Part shown: positions 1 through 11,990 of the stretch, one piece after another | Position numbering within the stretch: the stretch's first letter is position 1 | How the letters are laid out: the number at the start of each line of letters is the position of its first letter | From: Escarpia spicata | Taxonomy: Eukaryota > Annelida > Polychaeta > Sabellida > Siboglinidae | Reading direction: 5' to 3' | Assembly: GCA_963995525.1 (NCBI GenBank) | Contig: OZ023205.1 | Coordinates: forward strand, 43,409,618-43,473,617 | DNA length: 64,000 nucleotides | Program-made: the position numbers and the translations under genes | Notes under the pieces: model-generated | Seen by the model: only the letters and a program-made list of their open reading frames with translations | What the model was told of the DNA's origin: nothing | The model's database searches: none

Positions 1-56
1 TAATGCAGTGATTGGGACACTTCTAATGCAGTGATTGGGACACTTCTAATGCAATG
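1..56. repeat. 23-bp tandem repeat at window edge
   Basis: Two identical 23-bp units and the first ten bases of a third are visible. The array probably continues left of the window. Confidence 0.9.
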
Positions 57-1016
57 CTCAATGCTCACTGATATGATCATTCGTGTTTGGTGTAAGGTCT
101 GTGCAAAGTGTCTCTACAACATCATTGTGAATGGCGCGAAATGGGTAAAACAAAAACCAACATAGAGTTTGACATACCCAGGCCACTGAGATGAATGATA
201 AATTGCTTGCCTGTTTTTTTCATATATATACTAATACTCATATATGCAGACGCAATTGTTGGTTCAAATAATGTAATGGCTTAATATTCCTTTTAAATTG
301 CAGTCACAAGTTACCCGCAATCAGCCAGGCATGGTAATTATTACCAGGAAGTTTGAGGAATCAGTCGTTTCTATTTAATGTGGGAGCCATACAATTGACA
401 GAAAATGCACCAAAAGTCAGCCAAATATTAAAACTGCGAACATGCACATTCGGCCAGGCAGTATACCTTAACTCTGTACTCACCTGGGTAGACAGCCTTC
501 TTATTTCAATTATTACGTCATTGTATACCCATGGCTGAGTTTTAGTTGGCGTTATTTAATTAGTTATAACAAAAATGTAACAAAACAAACATTGATTTAA
601 ATATCAAATAAAAAGATTAGGCTTTAGGGTTGTCCTATTTTTCTAGATATGGTCGGGTTACCTGAAACATGATGGTGGTCAATCGGATTGAAACCAGTGG
701 CCTGACGGGCCAGTGAAATATGAAAACCGGTGACCCGAACTGGCCCGACAGCCTCAAAAAAGACGCCGGGCCAGCAGGCCAGTGTTAATGTAGAGGCCTG
801 CACGCAATATATCAGTGTAAACTGTGTAATTCTTGATAAATTTGCATGAAATCAATCCATTTTACATTAATGGTTTGAGGAACCACGTGCCTATGGGTAT
901 CAATTCAGTTCTGTTTGTAAATCTGTAGTTTTCCTTGAAATCAGAATACATACTGTATAACTGCTATGTACCATATATAACATTTCTCAAAAAGTACCCA
1001 CTTGTTAGCAATGACC
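57..1016. other. Gene-free stretch with a GC-rich patch
   Basis: No convincing coding region is seen; the only open frame (353-538, 61 codons) has no recognisable content. Positions about 650-800 are richer in G and C than their surroundings, repeat the words GGCC, GGGCC and CCGG, and end in GGCCTGCACGC. That end resembles tips of hAT-type elements, but no matching second end or target duplication was found. Confidence 0.4.
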
Positions 1017-1019
1017 CTA

Positions 1020-1990
1020 AGTAAGCAGATAAAACACCAAAAAGGGCATGGGTGGATGGAGGCCCTATTTAACATGAAACAACAACCAAGGCTTGGATTA
1101 ATGGAGGAACCAGGGCATGGGTGGATGGAGGCCCTTTTTAACATGAAACAATAACCAAGGCTTGGATTATTGGAGGAACCAGGGCATTGGTGGATGGAGG
1201 CCATGGGTGAATGTATGCCTAAGCACTAAACATGAAACAACATCCATGGTACGGGTGAATGAAAGCCCTACTTAACATGAAAGAAACAGCCAGGGCATGG
1301 GTGAATAGAAGCCCTATTTAACATGAAACAACACCAAGGGCATGGGTGAATGGATGCCTTACTAAACATGAAATAATATCCAGGGCATGGGTGAATGGAT
1401 GCCTTACTAAACATGAAACAATATCCAGGGCATGGGTGAATGGATGCCTTACTAAACATGAAACAATATCCAGGGCATGGGTGAATGGATGCCTTACTAA
1501 ACATGAAACAATATCCAGGGCATGGGTGAATGGATACCTTACTAAACATGAAACAATATCCAGGGCATGGGTGAATGGATGCCTTACTAAACATGAAACA
1601 ATATCCAGGGCATGGGTGAATGGATGCCTTACTAAACATGAAACAATATCCAGGGCATGGGTGAATGGATGCCTTACTAAACATGAAACAATATCCAGGG
1701 CATGGGTGAATGGATGCCTTACTAAACATGAAACAACAGCCAGGGCATGGGTGATTGGATGCCTTACTAAACATGAAACAACAGCCAGGGCATGGGTGAT
1801 TGGATGCCTTACTAAACATGAAACAACACCAAGGACATGGGTGAATGGATGCCTTACTAAACATGAAACAATATCCAGGGCATGGGTGAATGGATGCCTT
1901 ACTAAACATGAAACAACAGCCAGGGCATGGGTGATTGGAGGCCCTATTTAACATGAAACAGCAGCCGGGGCATGGGTGTGTTGAAGTGCT
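1020..1990. repeat. 45-bp minisatellite, about 20 units
   Basis: A 45-bp unit repeats with few differences from about 1346 to 1951, with more diverged and truncated units on the left (about 1020-1345). Because 45 is divisible by three and the unit lacks stops, both strands stay open over 200 codons; the plus strand reads as a 15-residue repeat, WVNGCLTKHETISRA. Third-position changes are not favoured over others and no start, splice or signal context is seen, so I treat it as non-coding satellite DNA. Confidence 0.93.
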
Positions 1991-2119
1991 ATTAAGCATG
2001 CAATGTACTTCAGGCTAGATTCATGTTTGTACGAATTAAGCAACCGATACATGTACCGGCCTGCTAGCAATTAATAATTAAAATTACTGGAAAGAAGAAA
2101 ACACACAATGGGCAACCTG

Positions 2120-2237
2120 TTCACAGAAAAACAACGTCAGTGCAATATGTAGGTCAGTGCAACAACTAGGTCAGTACAAGTAGTTCAGCACAACAAGTAG
2201 GTAAGTTCAACAAGGTCAGCTCAACAAGTAGGTCAGT
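2120..2237. repeat. Degenerate short tandem repeat
   Basis: About seven imperfect copies of a 15-20 bp unit built on CAACAAGTAGGTCAGT. Units differ in length and sequence, so the array looks old. Confidence 0.7.
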
Positions 2238-2335
2238 CATTTTTCCTTCGACCCTCACCCATGCAATAGACCAACCCTGGACTCCGCCTGTTGCGTTATG
2301 ATAGCTATCTGGCGGCAATGGCTAGAACAGATTAC

Positions 2336-2364
2336 AGAGTGCTCTACAAATTGTAGAGCACTCT
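2336..2364. other. Perfect 14-bp inverted repeat, 1-nt spacer
   Basis: AGAGTGCTCTACAA is followed after one base by its exact reverse complement. The flanks do not extend the pairing. It could be a hairpin or a remnant of a small foldback element. Confidence 0.85.
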
Positions 2365-4266
2365 ACTGTGCAAATATTGAATACAATCCACAAGTTTAAA
2401 AATGACACAGCTCTGGTGTTTTAAGACCACAGCGAAAAGATGCTTTAAAAAAGTTTTTAAGTAGTGCTCCACAGAGAAATCTTTGCATTTCTTACAAGAA
2501 GAATTATGATTTGGGGAAGACAATTTGTGGTGAGCACAGGTGTAAAGACTGCCACTTCCCAGCGTCCTTTCTTAATATTACTTATTAATTAATAGCCACA
2601 GCTAATTAGGGTCAATAACTGCTACGTATACACATACAGATGATAGGCACATACAGACGATAGACACGAACAGACAAAGGCATTGATTTTTACCAATAAG
2701 CTGCGAAGAAGGCAAGTTAGTAGGTATACTCTGTGCAAAATGTGGTTTGGTTTAATAAATTTCTTGCATATTTTGTTACGGCACACACATGCATACATAC
2801 ACGCACACACGCATACATGCACGCACACACACATACATGCACGCACACACTGACAGTGTGTGTAGTTTTTACTATCTGTCTATCTACAATTAGACTATTT
2901 CAAAAGCAAAACATTCAAATTGCCAACACTGTTTGAGGCTTATTAAATGCAATTCGGCGGAATGTAAACCTTCAATGTATTTATTCTAGTATCAAGAGCA
3001 TTTATTAATAAATATTATTAAACTAGGAACAGGTAAAACCAGTTTAATGTTTTCCTTCTTTCAAACTCAATGGGCATTTTCTCCCAGCAACTGATGTTAG
3101 CTACATAGATCTAGGAATATTTGGTCAAATCCCTCTAAACTAGTTATCCAAGTGACTTACACAAAATGGTTTGATTGAAGGGGTGGCCTGATTAGAGAGG
3201 CTGGTCAAATATACAAATACAGATATGCAAAACTCTGTACATACATAAGCATATCATCTGTGCACAATGGTATAAAGTGTTATTACCATTACAAAACATT
3301 ATTTTATAATATTAGTAAAATAGTTTTGTGCATTCGATATATATGGATTAATTTGCTGTGAAGGTCCCTAATAACTGATACTTTAAGTGACCACCGGTTT
3401 GTGCTGTTGGCTGTTTTAAACTGTTCAGTGTTATGACTGGCAGCATTACGAAACACAGGACTGGCTGATTTACAGAATTTGCTGAATATTAGTTTCAATT
3501 TCTAAAAAATCAAACCCATTTTGACAGAGTGGATGTTCTCAAGGGGTGGCCACTCCCAAGATGTAGCTGCTTTGAAGGGTTCTACTGCATGCATTCAATG
3601 GGTCTTAGTGTTGATACAGCTTTCACCGATGGTCGTCTTAATTGCAACAGATTTTATTGTGGGTGTTTTGACTGAATGGTGTTCTGAATTGGAATCCTTA
3701 ACTTTATGGAAGTACAAAGTAATAACAACACCGACATTTTATGATTATGACTGTCTGGTATTAATAATAATGCATTCAGACTTTCATAAACTGGCCCGGC
3801 GGCTAAATATACAGAGTTTGGCATCATGAAGCATGAATGCTATTGTGGGTAGACTCTCCAATGTCTAAACTTAGACAACAATTACCATTCGACTAGTGAT
3901 ACTGATAGCTGTGACAGGCAATTTTGTCCAGATTTCCTTGAAGCAGAGGTGGTTTCGAGATGAGGCCAGCAATAGAACAGGGACCAATTGAAATACACAT
4001 CTGAACGGCATTACTGGAGAAAAATCTGTACGGAAACAGCCACTAATCGTGTATTGATGAATGGACACCTCCTGCGTACAACTACAAATAGAACGCAATT
4101 AAAAAAACTGACAAATCGGACGGTGTGTCTATTTGAAGATTGCACTGGATTGGCAATTTTAGCACATCTGGAATGAGTATGATGTAATCGCAATTGGAAT
4201 TTATTTATAGCTTGTAATCGTTATAGTGGATGGATAAAGACCCAGCTGCTTTAGATAATGTGGAAA
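2365..4266. other. Gene-free stretch
   Basis: Only short unsupported open frames occur, the longest 102 codons at 3521-3829 with no recognisable motif. The one structured part is a CA/CGCA-type simple repeat at about 2780-2852 (units such as cacacgcatacatg). Confidence 0.6.
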
Positions 4267-4280
4267 ATATCCCGCTACAG

Positions 4281-4312
<32 letters not shown>

Positions 4313-4326
4313 CTGTAGCGGGATAT
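4267..4326. repeat. 60-bp perfect palindrome with (TA)n core
   Basis: A 16-bp arm (ATATCCCGCTACAGCT, 4267-4282) is mirrored exactly at 4311-4326, and the 28-bp (TA)n core between them is self-complementary. A further (TA)n run follows to about 4339. It should extrude easily as a cruciform. The non-TA arms suggest a foldback element expanded at its centre rather than a plain dinucleotide repeat. Confidence 0.9.
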
Positions 4327-4754
4327 ATATATATATATGTGTGTTATGCACAGCTATATGCATTACAGCTATACATATGTTATTGCTATCTGTTCCTGTT
4401 ATTATTACAGCAGACTATATTGAGACGCAGTGCACGCCAAACATAGATGGATCTTACAGAATCACAACAACAGCGACAATATAAACATCACTAAATATAA
4501 ACTAGTTCAGTATTTTTAGATCTATCCATGGTTCGCTAATCGATATTAATGTTATATTTGTGTGCATGATTGCATGCGCTGACAAACAACTCCATTGAGC
4601 AAGTAACTACATTAAAACAGAGCGTCATGTAACCATGCGCTATTTTAAGAGCAATGTTGTTTTGAAGGACACGCAAATTATATTGTGCAATATTACTGCA
4701 ATAAAAGCTAACATAAGTAAGATTCCAACAAAATAGCATCAATGGAATTAATCA

Positions 4755-4784
4755 ATTATATACATATATATATATATATATATA
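4755..4784. repeat. (TA)n microsatellite
   Basis: An alternating TA run just upstream of the LINE fragment that begins near 4797; it may mark the insertion site. Confidence 0.85.
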
Positions 4785-4796
4785 TTCTCTGTATAA

Positions 4797-6097
4797 CTGA
4801 TTGATATACTTGGACCAATCTTATTTTAAATTTATATCAATGACATAACTAACTCTACGTCTCTGAATTTATTATCTTTTGCAGATGACACGACTGTATA
4901 CCAATCAGGTCCTCATATTAATACTTTAATTGACAGCATAAACCAAGAATTAATACAGTTGTATGATTGGCTTTGTGCCAATAAATTGTCATTAAATATA
5001 AAAAAGACAGACTTTTGCATATTTAGTCCACCGAATAGCAAATACCAGGTAAATAATTGTATTAAAATAAACAGTGAAATTATTAATCATGTTGGAAAGG
5101 ATGACAAAGAAGAATCAGTGAAGTTCTTAGGAATACATATTGATAAACATTTAACATGGAAAAAACATATCAACATAATCAGTTCTAAAATATCTAGAGC
5201 AGTATTTGCAATTAACTGAATGAAACATTTTTTGCCACACAATGCTTTAAAAACTCTCTATTATACCATTATTACCTTAATTCAAAGTCACTTAACTTAC
5301 GGTGTACAAGCATGGGGCAATGGAAATACCATAAGATAGAAATTTTACAAAAACACGCTGTACGAATAATAACAAAACAAGATACAGAAGTCATACCGAT
5401 CCTATCTTTAAATCTGAAAATATACTTAAAATCACTGATATTCACAGGTTGCATGTCTCACTATTTATGTATGATTATCACCATAATATACACTGCCTAA
5501 ATCATTCAAACATTATATACCAAAAAAGAATCTAGCCACTAACACAAGAATTACTAAACAACGTAACCTCTGATATAGAGAGAAGCCCTAAACATATTTT
5601 TCATCTAAATTACCTAAACACCATTTTATAAAACTATGGGATAATCACGATTATAAGATACAAAATGTCAAATCCAGACAACAATTTAAATTGTTATTAT
5701 CCAATCAATATCTAGACAACTATCTTAGCCACGTGCATTGCCTAAATCCCAGATGTGCGGAGTGCAATTAAATATTTGTTTACTTTTTATATTAATGTTT
5801 GGATCCGTTCAAATTTCTTATCATTGTTTTCTAACAGTAATTCCTACAATAATTTGTTTCCTTCTCCAATGCATCCCCAGTCCGTTGTCACCCAGAAGAT
5901 ATCATACACTCGTGATAATCATTGTATAAGTATGTGTAAATATAATTCGAAATATATGTTTATGAGGTCACAGGAAGACGGCATATAACATGCCACGTGA
6001 CCACCATGCAACACAACTTTATTTTTAAACGGTTGTTTTGTGTACGTCTACTGTTACGATGTTGTTGTTGCAAAATAAATTGATTTTATTTTATTTT
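4797..6097 (+). mobile_element. 5'-truncated LINE, Daphne/Crack-like (Jockey group)
   Basis: The sequence opens inside the reverse transcriptase: around 4880 the catalytic motif reads FADDTTVYQSG. It is followed by the open stretch 4959-5219, with the family signatures NKLSLNIKKT and FLGIHIDKHLTWKKHI. After a stop the homology continues as YGVQAWGN and QKHAVRII near 5300-5370, and a further C-terminal part can be followed to about 5735 across several frame changes. An AT-rich 3' tail ends in a TTTTA-type repeat at about 6075-6097. The element is dead: truncated at the 5' end, with stops and frameshifts. Clade assignment is from motif style only. Confidence 0.85.
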
Positions 6098-7559
6098 ATG
6101 CTGAACAATTGTATAGTCTGTGCAACAATATAAGGTATTTTCTAATATATTTTATGATATATTTTATACATGATGTGGACTGGATATCAGTGTTTGCTTT
6201 AAGATAGAGTTGGAAAATTTTTGTTAAAAAACTGTGTTAACAAACATGCTTAGAACTTTAATATTTAAATCACACATTTAGAAGGACATATTTTATAATA
6301 ATTATAATAAAGATGGTAACTTTAAATGCTCACAGGACGATAATTATGTTTTATACTAACCAGTATTCCTTTTGAAGAGAGATTACAACATTTTACTGTG
6401 CAAAAGTCCAGATCATTATCAACTATTCCTTATGAAGTACCACAACACTTCTGCTCTCCAAGTCTTTCACCACAGGCATGCGTTTCTAAATGTAATTCCC
6501 CAGCCAAGAAATGCCTGTGCTTAGTACCTTCCACATCATGCAGTTAATGTAGATGTTAGTTGTTGTGCTGTGTGCCAAAATGTAGAGATTGTAATTTGAG
6601 CGAGAGGTTGAAAGTGTGTGAAAAGCAGCCAAGTTAATTATCGACAGGAAACAGTGGGAACTTGGAAGCCAACATAAAGCTTACTAGCCAACGCAAATAA
6701 ACCATTTTACAACATCCAGAATACATAGAAATTCTAGTTCTTTAGCATGTTTCATTAGACAAAGATTTACATCAGAAATTCACACAAAACAAAAATTTTT
6801 CCTTTCGAATATTTAAGCCGTCTGCAGACTCGCTTCACAATGGGCGTGTCACATTCTCTAGCTCGTATCACATGACACTGGTCATGTGGATTTCATAAGG
6901 CAAGAACATACTGTAGAACTGGGATTGGTGGTTTTTTTTTATAATTGTAATCAGAATTGGTGAAAATGTAACAGTTACTTAGTTACTTTTTTCTATTATT
7001 TCTCAATTACAAAAAAACTTTAAATTAGTTCTTTAAAATGTATTCAAACTTTGAATGGACGATTTTGTTAAATAAAGAAACTGTAAATATATACATTTTC
7101 GGTACATGCATTGTTTGTGTTCATTTCGATCTGAAAATCTCTATTTTTGATATGGAATTGAAGAGCCTAGTTTAAAATGTACTTTAGTCACATAATACTC
7201 AATTTGAAAAAATGAGAGTAGAACATTTTAAAAACGCTCTCAAATTAGGTTTGAGAAGATATGAAGATTATGTATTTTTTATTACTGAGGACATATCATC
7301 AGCATACGACATGCCTGATATTGACTTTCTAATGTTGATATTGTAATTATAATAAATTTATTATGCAACTGACTTTAGCACATTTCACCTTGAAACCTAA
7401 ATATACCAAAGGTCCATTTCTAAAATGTTGTTAATATGCAATAACCATGGTCACACTGTGTTGTGAAATAAATGTCATGATGGTGCATGAATGAGACTAA
7501 TTAACAGTATAGTATCCAGTCTACTATCTAGTTTGTTACTCAAACGCCATTTCTGAATC
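6098..7559. other. Gene-free AT-rich stretch
   Basis: No open frame of note and no recognisable repeat was found on either strand. Confidence 0.6.
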
Positions 7560-8532
7560 TATTGACAACAAGAAACAAGTTGATTCTGTTTATTTGGACT
7601 TCAGTAAAGCCTTTGATTCAGTGTGCCACCCATTGTTAAAGTCATCAATGGTCAAATACTGTGCAAGCGCCATGAGTGCCTCTACGGCGGATACTGGCGC
7701 TATATATAATTTCATTATTATTATTTTAAGCCAGTCTCTGCCCAAGTTCACCGCTGTCAAAGATCTCGGTGTCACGTTGACCGACAGTTTGACTTTTAAA
7801 GATCATATTAATCTTAGTGTCTTTAAAGCTTCAAAGATGAGTAGCCTTATTAAGCACGTTCGCACAACATTTACTGATGTACAGGCTTTGCGACCCTTGT
7901 ATATATATCTCTAGTCAGAAGTCAGTTGGAGTACATCGCAGTGTTATCTGGAATCCCTGGCAACGTATGTTTATTGACAAAATCGAATGAGTTAAAAAAA
8001 TTCATTACATATCAATGTTACAAATCCAAAATACAGTACTCCTCTGACAGTTATCCTGAACTTTGCCATCATTTTAGACCACCTTCCCTTCAACATCGTA
8101 GGCAAGTTGCAGATCTTATGTTTTTACACAGGTGTGTGCACTCCCAACTAGACTTGTCATATCTGGCATGGACTTTCCAATTTCACTGTCCTTCACGATC
8201 TCTACGAAGCTACATCCCTTTTAGAGTTTTCAATAACAGAATCAACATTAGAAAACACTCTGTTTTGAATAGATGTATGACTACTTTCAACACATTGTAT
8301 TTAAGTGATCCAACTTATGGTATATTTTCAGAGCTGAAACCTTTAGGTCTTCAATTGAAAAACATTTCTATGTATAACGGATGCTTGCCTGGTATATTTG
8401 ATGTTGATATCATGTGGTTTTTATGTCCTTATTGTTTTTATATTGTTATTATTTATATGTATAATTTCAGTTATCAGTCCTGTTACTGGGTCCACTGGAC
8501 CTGTTGGAATCCGAATAAATACAATACAATTG
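7560..8532 (+). mobile_element. Internally deleted LINE (CR1/L2-like reverse transcriptase)
   Basis: At 7585-7630 the sequence reads VYLDFSKAFDSVCHP, a reverse transcriptase core motif. The polymerase centre with its ADD box is missing. At 7740-7914 it resumes with VKDLGVTLTDSLTFKDHI. One frame change later (about 7917) it gives VRSQLEY, then SLQHRRQVADLMFLHRC and the C-terminal part to about 8345. The 3' end is near 8532, in an ATACA-type repeat (AATAAATACAATACAA). It is a non-functional copy with a deletion of several hundred bases and one frameshift. Confidence 0.85.
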
Positions 8533-10509
8533 CGCTTAACATATTTATACAAGTGTCCCACACCAGGTTTGTGCATCGTGCAATTCCATAGCAGTACAGA
8601 ATGGTGTCATTTTACTCAAGCTTAGAACGTATAAACTGAATGATGACATGCTAACTAGTTTGACTAATAACTGTAGAAGCCAGTTCAACATAAACACATT
8701 CACCGATGCAGTCAGTCGAACAAATGTGACAATACTAAACGGGCACTGAATCATGCCAAATTGCCCACCTCAATATTGTTTGCATCATCCATTTTGAAAA
8801 AGGTAGTACCCAGTATCATATGACCTTACCTATCTTGGCGATTGGCCAGATTAGGACTTAGGAACCAGGGATCAATCTGGAAAAAGACATGCATGTGCCC
8901 TGGACACATCAGAGATAGAACTAGGTACATGCTTTTTCGAAATTCTATGCGCCCCAAATCAGTTGATTAAAATGTTTATTAACTAATTCGTATGATAGTA
9001 TGATCGCTTAAATAAACCTAGTAAATGTGAACATTACATTTTTTTTATATTAGGCACGTACTCATGTTATTATTTAACATGTTTTAATTCTATTCAGGAC
9101 TGCCTGCGCGACATATTTCTGGGTACATAAAATATATCATCAATACCAAAATGCTCAGTAAATGTTCAGTTTTCTTTTAAAATCTGTACCGTTACAAAGC
9201 TAGATACCATCAGGATATGTGTGCCCCATTTTTCGTGGACTGATCAAGGTCCTACTCTGCTGCTCCACATATGGGGAGATTCTGAGAAATACGATGCAGC
9301 AGTTTGTGACACTGAGGGACAACGATTCACATACGAGAGAGCACCAACTAAAAATATTCAAAGAAGGATGTTGAATAAACATTAAAAAGACTAATTTATA
9401 TGCCGATGCACAGATGTATGGAATAGCCTCACAGAATAGCCTTGTCTGTGGCTTAGACTCCATTAGTGCATTCATTTGGGAGGAAATTAAATTATAAGTT
9501 GTACGAAAATCAACTAATTAAATTAGCCCAATTAATTTATACTACACAGTAAGTCTATTACATGTAAGACTAAAACATAGCATTGTCTTTTTTTTTTAAT
9601 GTATGACCCTGGGTGACGGTAGCATTTGTAATGAATGTACTATTTGTGAGCCTTGGTGATGGAGGCATGATTTATAAACATGCTTTAAAAAATGTTTATA
9701 TTTCATTTATAGTGTACTCCAATTATAATATTTAGCAAACATACATGCATTTAAAAACGTGCATATAGTGTAGATGTACGGGTGGATATTATTTGTATAG
9801 ATGTAAATGGACTGCACTTTGTTTCGGCAAGACATGAAAGTTTACAATGGGCAATAGTATGTTGTCGGTGGCAACAAACGCTGTTCACAGTGCTCGACTA
9901 AAGCTTATAAACAATGTCAACAAAAGGCTAGGGGTAGGCAAGGAACAAGGGTATTGATTAGACTGTTCTCCGTTTCCAGTCATCAATGTAAGATATGATT
10001 TAAATCATTCCCATTCAGTTCTGTTTGTTGTCTGTGCGGCCGTTGTCTGTGTTTGGGCGCAGACTGGGGCAAACCGCACCGCTGCTTGGGCCTCAAAATG
10101 TGCTAAGACGCAATATTTTTATAGCCTAAATATGCCTGGGGTGATGTGGAATGATTTAATTATCGCATCGATGTGTCAAATTTAGGCAAAACTATAGTTA
10201 ATAACTATATAACTATAGTCAACATATTGTATTGGTGTTATTATGAACACATTTTAAAGAGCCAGTATGAGCTGCAGAAACAAATGTGGTTTTGTACGTT
10301 GTTATTTATCAGACCTGAATCGTTGACAGTCACACCAAAATGGCAGCCAAAAATGGGAATGTTGTTACCAATCATGTTCAACCAACTTAGGCAGTATAGT
10401 TATACGTGCTTTGGAGCTAAATATGACAAGGAGAGCCAAAACAATATGTTGACACAAAGAAAGCAAACAACGTGCAACGGAGGCTGAATTATTGGCTTTT
10501 AAATTAAAC
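8533..10509. other. Gene-free stretch
   Basis: Short open frames only (up to 104 codons at 10173-10487, without recognisable features). No clear repeats were seen. Confidence 0.55.
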
Positions 10510-10522
10510 GTAACGTTTGTGA

Positions 10523-10577
<55 letters not shown>

Positions 10578-11990
10578 ACATGTCACAAGCGTTACCGTAT
10601 AGTTTTTGGAAATGCAAGAGCTGCTTTGACTGGGAAACACATGCTGCTTTAATAGTTCAGCCCAGTACCTCAAAGTTATGAAGATTCCATTTAAAAATGA
10701 TTCAAGACTAATGACTCATGATTAAACAACAACATCGTGTCACATTCGTCACAAGCGTTACAAATTTTATATATATATACATCTTACAATACCTGACTTT
10801 AAAAAAGCATGGTGTGACTGTGCATTTACTTTGGTCCTAGCACCAAAACTGATGATGTAGTTCAACAAATATGCATAGAACATAATGCACAATCAAACAC
10901 CGTTGCCGGTGTCACATTTTCACATGGAAGTCACAAGCGTTACCACTGAAGAGAATGCAGCAAAATGGAGCTTCATCATAGACCATCAGTGGTCAATAAA
11001 TGTTGAATATGTATTACTGTGCTTTTATCAAGGTATCTTTGTTGTTTAATCCTCGAGCAAACCCAGTGTTTACATTTTTTAATTTTACCGTGTGCATCAC
11101 AAGTCACGAGCATCTCTCATTTTTTTGATTTCACGTTCTGTGGGTAAAAAACCAGCAATACGTGATATTGGTTGTTTTCCTTGTTCAATCTCTCTAAAAG
11201 CCTATATTTAGTCGAGTATTGGTTTTGCACAATTCAGTTGTTTCGAAAATTAAGAAATTAAAAGAAAGTTAAAAAATAAACCGCATGTCATGCGTCACAC
11301 GTGTATCGGAAAGTCAGTTATTAGTAAGTTTCATACAAATGCAGAAAAATAGTAATTAAAGTTTTAATTAATAATTTAACACCAGCTTATTGTTGTTAGG
11401 AAAGTGTTATGAAATTATATACAAATTTTCATTTCTTTATAACAAAATGATAAACATCGTTGATGAGAATAAAAAGAACAATCCATTGAAACTTTTTTTT
11501 TATTTATATTACATCTCAGATGCTGAAATTTGTCAAATTATGATCCTATGACATGTAACTACCATATTTCATGACACAGGACTAGGGTAGACTGGAATCT
11601 TAGTCGATTTATGTATTATCTTTATACGTGTCGCATGTCACAAGCGTTACTTTTCATATTTTTATAGCAGCACTAGGCTAGTGAGAATTTCTTCCTGAAA
11701 TGAAAGGTGGTTAGTGTGTTACCGTTTCAATGTGACATCTCATATTTAAGGCTGTAACTAAGTCAGTGATTTTTGTGAATTTGAGAAGTTTCAGTGGTGA
11801 AGTAACGCCCATGACGGTGTCACAAATTTGTTTTTAAGCACACTAATGTATATCTTGCTCAAACACCTCAATTTTCTGCGTTATAATTTCCCTTGTGTTA
11901 TTACACTATCTGACAACTAAAACAAATTCTCCTCACTCATTTTAATAATACATAAAGTAACATTTTGAGTTACAATGTCACAAGTGTTAC
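10510..11990. repeat. Recurring 14-bp box at ~174-bp spacing
   Basis: GTCACAAGCGTTAC occurs perfectly at 10582-10595, 10748-10761, 10930-10943 and 11637-11650. It occurs with one mismatch at 11977-11990 and, inverted with one mismatch, at 10510-10523. Poorer versions lie at 11103, 11294 and 11818, and a weak inverted one at 11802. Several copies follow a second GTCACA word, often after ACCG. Steps between box starts are 166, 182, 173, 191, 343, 181 and 159 bp, close to one or two times 174. DNA between boxes shows no obvious similarity by eye. On the minus strand the box reads VTLVT. No function is assigned. Confidence 0.75.
10525..10576. repeat. (GT)26 microsatellite
   Basis: A pure GT run. 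It lies between an inverted and a direct copy of the 14-bp box. Confidence 0.97.

Noticed and set aside
1268..1999. Long open frames on both strands (243 and 201 codons)
   Set aside because: They are produced by the 45-bp minisatellite, whose period is a multiple of three. There is no gene context.
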